Shown in pieces: positions 61,742 through 64,000 of a DNA stretch of 64,000 bases. The position numbers were made by a program, and so were the translations under genes. The stretch's first letter is position 1. Each line of letters starts with the position of its first letter. Origin of the DNA: JBDTSW01 sp963797835 (GTDB lineage Bacteria; Actinomycetota; Thermoleophilia; Solirubrobacterales; 70-9); contig CAWCRN010000024.1 of assembly GCA_963797835.1 (NCBI GenBank), positions 434,001-498,000 of the forward strand, written 5' to 3'. Under the pieces are notes generated by a model. It ran no database searches. It saw nothing but the letters and a program-made list of their open reading frames with translations, and had not been told where the DNA came from.

Positions 61742-62773
61742 CTAGCAGGGCGTCGCAACCGGCGCCTCCGAGTCCACGACCACGAACGCCCGCCCCGGAA
61801 CGTCCTTCAGCCGGCCGACGTCGTCGTCGTCCCAGGCCGGGTCGGCGGCGCCGGTGAAGAACCAGTTCGAGCCGTTGTCGGCGACGATCAGCCCGTAGCG
61901 GTGGAGAGCCTCGAAGATCGGGCGGGCCTGGCTGCCCTCCTCGAGCTCGTCGAGGTGCGCGTCGTAGTAGCTCTGCTTGAGGCGAAGGCGCAGGCCCATC
62001 GGCGGGAGCCAGCGCCCGCAGCGGTCCGAGGCGCGGTGGACGGCGGGGTGGATGTAGCCGCGCCGGGTGGTGTCGAAGGTGGCCCGGATCGCGTGCTCGA
62101 CCGCGCCCGCGGCCACCTCGTCGTAGCGCACGAGCCCCGGGAGGATCGGCAGCCCTGCCGCGTCGGCCGAGGTCCACGTCTCCGGGTGGCGGCCGGCCGA
62201 GCCCAGCTCGAACAGGGCGGTCGAGTCGGCGCGCCAGTCCGCCTGGTCGGGACGCGGGAACGACCTGTACATCTCCCAGAGGTCACAGGTGCCCTGGCGG
62301 ACGACGAGGACGTGCCGGTCGCCGCCGGCTCCGAAGCCCTCGATCGGGGCGTCAAGCGGGATCGGCGCCGCGCCCGGGCCGGTCGTGCCGGCGCCGAACT
62401 CGCTCTCGTCGGGGTATCCGTCGGGCCCGATCGTGACGTCGACGAGTGGCTCGGACTGGGGCACCACGGTGTAGGGGATCCCGTACTCGCCGCCGCCCCC
62501 GAAGTCGGGGTGCAGCTGCTGGTTTCCGCCCAGCCGGCGGATGCGCTTCATGTAGCGGTCGGACCTCTCGTCCCTCGGGGTCTCCGAGACGTCCTGGTTC
62601 CACGCGGTCTGGTCGGCGGCCGACGGCGCCCCGGAAGGGCCTGCGAAAGCCGGGAACACCGAGCACCCGCCCACCGTGGCCGGCTCGCCCGCCTCCGCCG
62701 CGGCCGGTTCTGCGGCCGCCGCGACGATCGCCATCGCGGCCGCGACCCGAGCGCCTGCAAGGAAGTTCCCCAC
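61742..62773 (-). CDS. Secreted uncharacterised protein (possible surface/hydrolase)
   Basis: 343 residues from GTG 62773, signal peptide (VGNFLAGARVAAAMAIVAAA; cut near AEPAAA). VGGCSVFPAFAGPSGAPSAA, DQTAWNQDVSETPRDERSDR, YMKRIRRLGGNQQLHPDFGG, DRHVLVVRQGTCDLWEMYRS and RATFDTTRRGYIHPAVHRAS are visible. The RQGTCDLWE and GYIHPAVH stretches recur in large secreted proteins of soil actinobacteria, without assigned activity. GATAAT lies just before the start (probably leaderless). Divergent from the HD gene. Confidence 0.7.
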   Translation of the reverse strand: MGNFLAGARVAAAMAIVAAAAEPAAAEAGEPATVGGCSVFPAFAGPSGAPSAADQTAWNQDVSETPRDERSDRYMKRIRRLGGNQQLHPDFGGGGEYGIPYTVVPQSEPLVDVTIGPDGYPDESEFGAGTTGPGAAPIPLDAPIEGFGAGGDRHVLVVRQGTCDLWEMYRSFPRPDQADWRADSTALFELGSAGRHPETWTSADAAGLPILPGLVRYDEVAAGAVEHAIRATFDTTRRGYIHPAVHRASDRCGRWLPPMGLRLRLKQSYYDAHLDELEEGSQARPIFEALHRYGLIVADNGSNWFFTGAADPAWDDDDVGRLKDVPGRAFVVVDSEAPVATPC

Positions 62774-62835
62774 TTCCTGATTATCGGACCGCGGGCGGGC
62801 GGCTTGATCGCGGTTGGTCCTACTATTTCGACTCG

Positions 62836-63459
62836 GTGAGTGAAGAAGCGGCGACACCGGGGACCGCGCCCGACTGGATGCGAAGCTCAGAGGCCCTCAC
62901 CACGGCCTACGCGCTCGCCCGTGAGGCCCACAGCGGCCAGGCCGGCAAGGACGGCCGCTCCCCCTACATCCGTCATCCCCTCAGCGTTGCCGCGCGCCTC
63001 GCCGCGGAGGGGCTTGACGAACCCACCCTGGTCGCCGCGATCCTCCACGACGTCGTGGAGAGCTCCGACCTCGGGCTCGACGAGGTGGTGGCGCGGTTCG
63101 GGACCGAGGTGGGCGAGCTGGTCTCGGCTTTGACCGACGACGCGACCATCGAGGACTACGAGGAGCGCCGCGACGAGCATCGTGCCCGCGTGGCGGCCGC
63201 CGGTCCTCGGGCGGGCGCGATCTACGCCGCGGACAAGCTCGCGAACGTGCGGGACATGCACGATCTGTATTCCGAGGCGGGCGAGGCGGCGGTGGAGGAA
63301 CGGCTGCCGGTCTCGCTCGATGCCCGGATGGACCTCTGGCAACGAGACCTCGCGATGCTCGAGTCCATGTCCCCCGGCCTCGAGCTCACCTCGGACCTCC
63401 GCGACGAGCTGGACGCCTTCGAGGCGGAGCGGTCCCGGCGGCCCGCCGACGTCGCCTGA
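62836..63459 (+). CDS. HD-domain phosphohydrolase (RelA/SpoT-like hydrolase domain)
   Basis: 207 residues. The HD site: GRSPYIRHPLSVAARLAAEG, then LVAAILHDVVESSDLGLDEV (His-Asp pair) and IYAADKLANVRDMHDLYSEA, as in SpoT N-domains and MESH1-like (p)ppGpp hydrolases. It lacks the synthetase and ACT domains, so it is a small alarmone hydrolase-type protein or a similar nucleotide hydrolase. TACTAT lies 9 nt before the GTG. Confidence 0.82.
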   Translation: MSEEAATPGTAPDWMRSSEALTTAYALAREAHSGQAGKDGRSPYIRHPLSVAARLAAEGLDEPTLVAAILHDVVESSDLGLDEVVARFGTEVGELVSALTDDATIEDYEERRDEHRARVAAAGPRAGAIYAADKLANVRDMHDLYSEAGEAAVEERLPVSLDARMDLWQRDLAMLESMSPGLELTSDLRDELDAFEAERSRRPADVA

Positions 63460-63463
63460 GCGG

Positions 63464-64000
63464 ATGATCGTCGACTGCGCCCACTACCGGGAAGGTCGCC
63501 GGCAGCACGAAGGCGCGCTCGACATCGAGCTGGCGGCCGAGGCGGCCAAGGACGACGGCGAGTTCATCTGGCTGGGCATGAGGGATCCGTCGCCCGAGGA
63601 GCTGGCGCGCGTCCAGAAGGCGTTCGCGCTGCACGAGCTCGCCGTCGAGGACGCCGGGCAAGAGCACCAGCGCCCGAAGCTGGAGGACTACGACGATTCG
63701 TTCTTCCTCGTGCTGAAGACCACCCGCTACGACGATGAGCGCGAGGAGGTGGACTTCGGGGAGATCAACGTCTTCGTCGGCCCGGGCTACGTGATCACGG
63801 TGCGCCACGGGACCGCCAGCGGGCTCGGCCCCGCCCGGCAGCGCCTGCAGGAGCGCCCCGAGCTGCTGTCCAAGGGCCCGGCCGCCATCGTGTGGGCGAT
63901 CCTCGACAAGGTCGTCGACGACTATGCCCCGGTCGTCGCAGGGATCGAGGACGACATCGAGGAGGTCGAGGTGGAGATCTTCGAGGAGCACCGTGACGCG
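63464..64000 (+). CDS. CorA-family magnesium/divalent-cation channel (3' end outside the window)
   Basis: 179 residues visible from ATG 63464, 2 nt after the HD stop. MIVDCAHYREGRRQHEGALD, DDGEFIWLGMRDPSPEELAR, LHELAVEDAGQEHQRPKLED and YDDSFFLVLKTTRYD, then EINVFVGPGYVITVRHGTAS form the N-terminal CorA domain. VVAGIEDDIEEVEVEIFEEH begins the long stalk helix. The GMN motif and membrane helices lie beyond 64000. Confidence 0.9.
   Translation, partial: MIVDCAHYREGRRQHEGALDIELAAEAAKDDGEFIWLGMRDPSPEELARVQKAFALHELAVEDAGQEHQRPKLEDYDDSFFLVLKTTRYDDEREEVDFGEINVFVGPGYVITVRHGTASGLGPARQRLQERPELLSKGPAAIVWAILDKVVDDYAPVVAGIEDDIEEVEVEIFEEHRDA

Overview
The window is about 64 kb of very GC-rich bacterial DNA with tightly packed genes. 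Start codons are often GTG or TTG, and neighbouring genes often overlap by 4 nt (ATGA or GTGA). The gene content points to an aerobic soil actinobacterium, probably class Thermoleophilia (Solirubrobacterales or Gaiellales). That assignment is inferred from gene content and base composition only. The main markers are an actinobacterial-type group 1h [NiFe] hydrogenase, a SufBCDSU cluster with an Rrf2 regulator, a CysO/Mec/CysM-type cysteine route and probable leaderless promoters. No rRNA, tRNA, CRISPR array, prophage or insertion sequence was recognised.

Layout. 1-6.2 kb (minus strand): H2-oxidising hydrogenase operon hypC, a second hypC-like gene, hypD, hypE, hhyS, hhyL and a NifU-like gene that leaves the window. 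6.26-7.55 kb (plus): a Nur-box-like site, a Fur-family regulator and a nickel/cobalt permease. 7.6-9.9 kb: a thioredoxin-fold protein without CXXC, a catalase-like peroxidase and a heme-oxygenase-like di-iron protein. 10-12.9 kb: an unassigned membrane operon with a cupredoxin-like lipoprotein or anchored protein. 12.9-21.3 kb (minus): the suf iron-sulfur assembly region (Rrf2, sufC, sufS, a pentameric ligand-gated channel homologue, sufU, a damaged secreted protein, Rieske protein, sufB, sufD). 21.4-24.6 kb: a two-component system, htpX and a membrane protein. 24.6-33.3 kb: sulfur-carrier cysteine synthesis (rhodanese-E1, CysO-like, CysM-like, Mec-like), interrupted by DUF559 remnants, an amino-acid ABC transporter and a TetR regulator. 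33-44 kb: secreted penicillin-acylase-like enzyme, DUF1152 and DUF1802 proteins, an ECF sigma factor with a zinc anti-sigma factor, and a hydantoinase/oxoprolinase pair. 44-53 kb: nadB, a class II deacetylase, a pilin, a large M14 peptidase, rph, rdgB and a CDF transporter. 53-64 kb: the tldD/tldE pair separated by secreted-protein genes, two related small secreted proteins, an ECF sigma/ogt operon, an HTH regulator with palindromic promoter, lemA, an HD hydrolase and a partial corA.

How the parts fit. The left third is a metallocofactor neighbourhood: nickel uptake and regulation, [NiFe] maturation, the hydrogenase, and Fe-S assembly. A 23-nt motif upstream of both the Rieske-sufB-sufD operon and the Rrf2 gene suggests iron-sulfur-responsive control. 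The next block supplies sulfur as cysteine through a protein thiocarboxylate, and two of its genes share an upstream motif.

Sequence quality. Many conserved genes (hhyS, hhyL, hypCDE, sufB, htpX, mec, tldD, tldE) are interrupted by single-base frame changes, especially between 0.4 and 9.3 kb. Because housekeeping genes are affected and full family proteins reappear when one base is added or removed, I read most of these as assembly indels, not gene decay. Coordinates of such genes span the restored gene.
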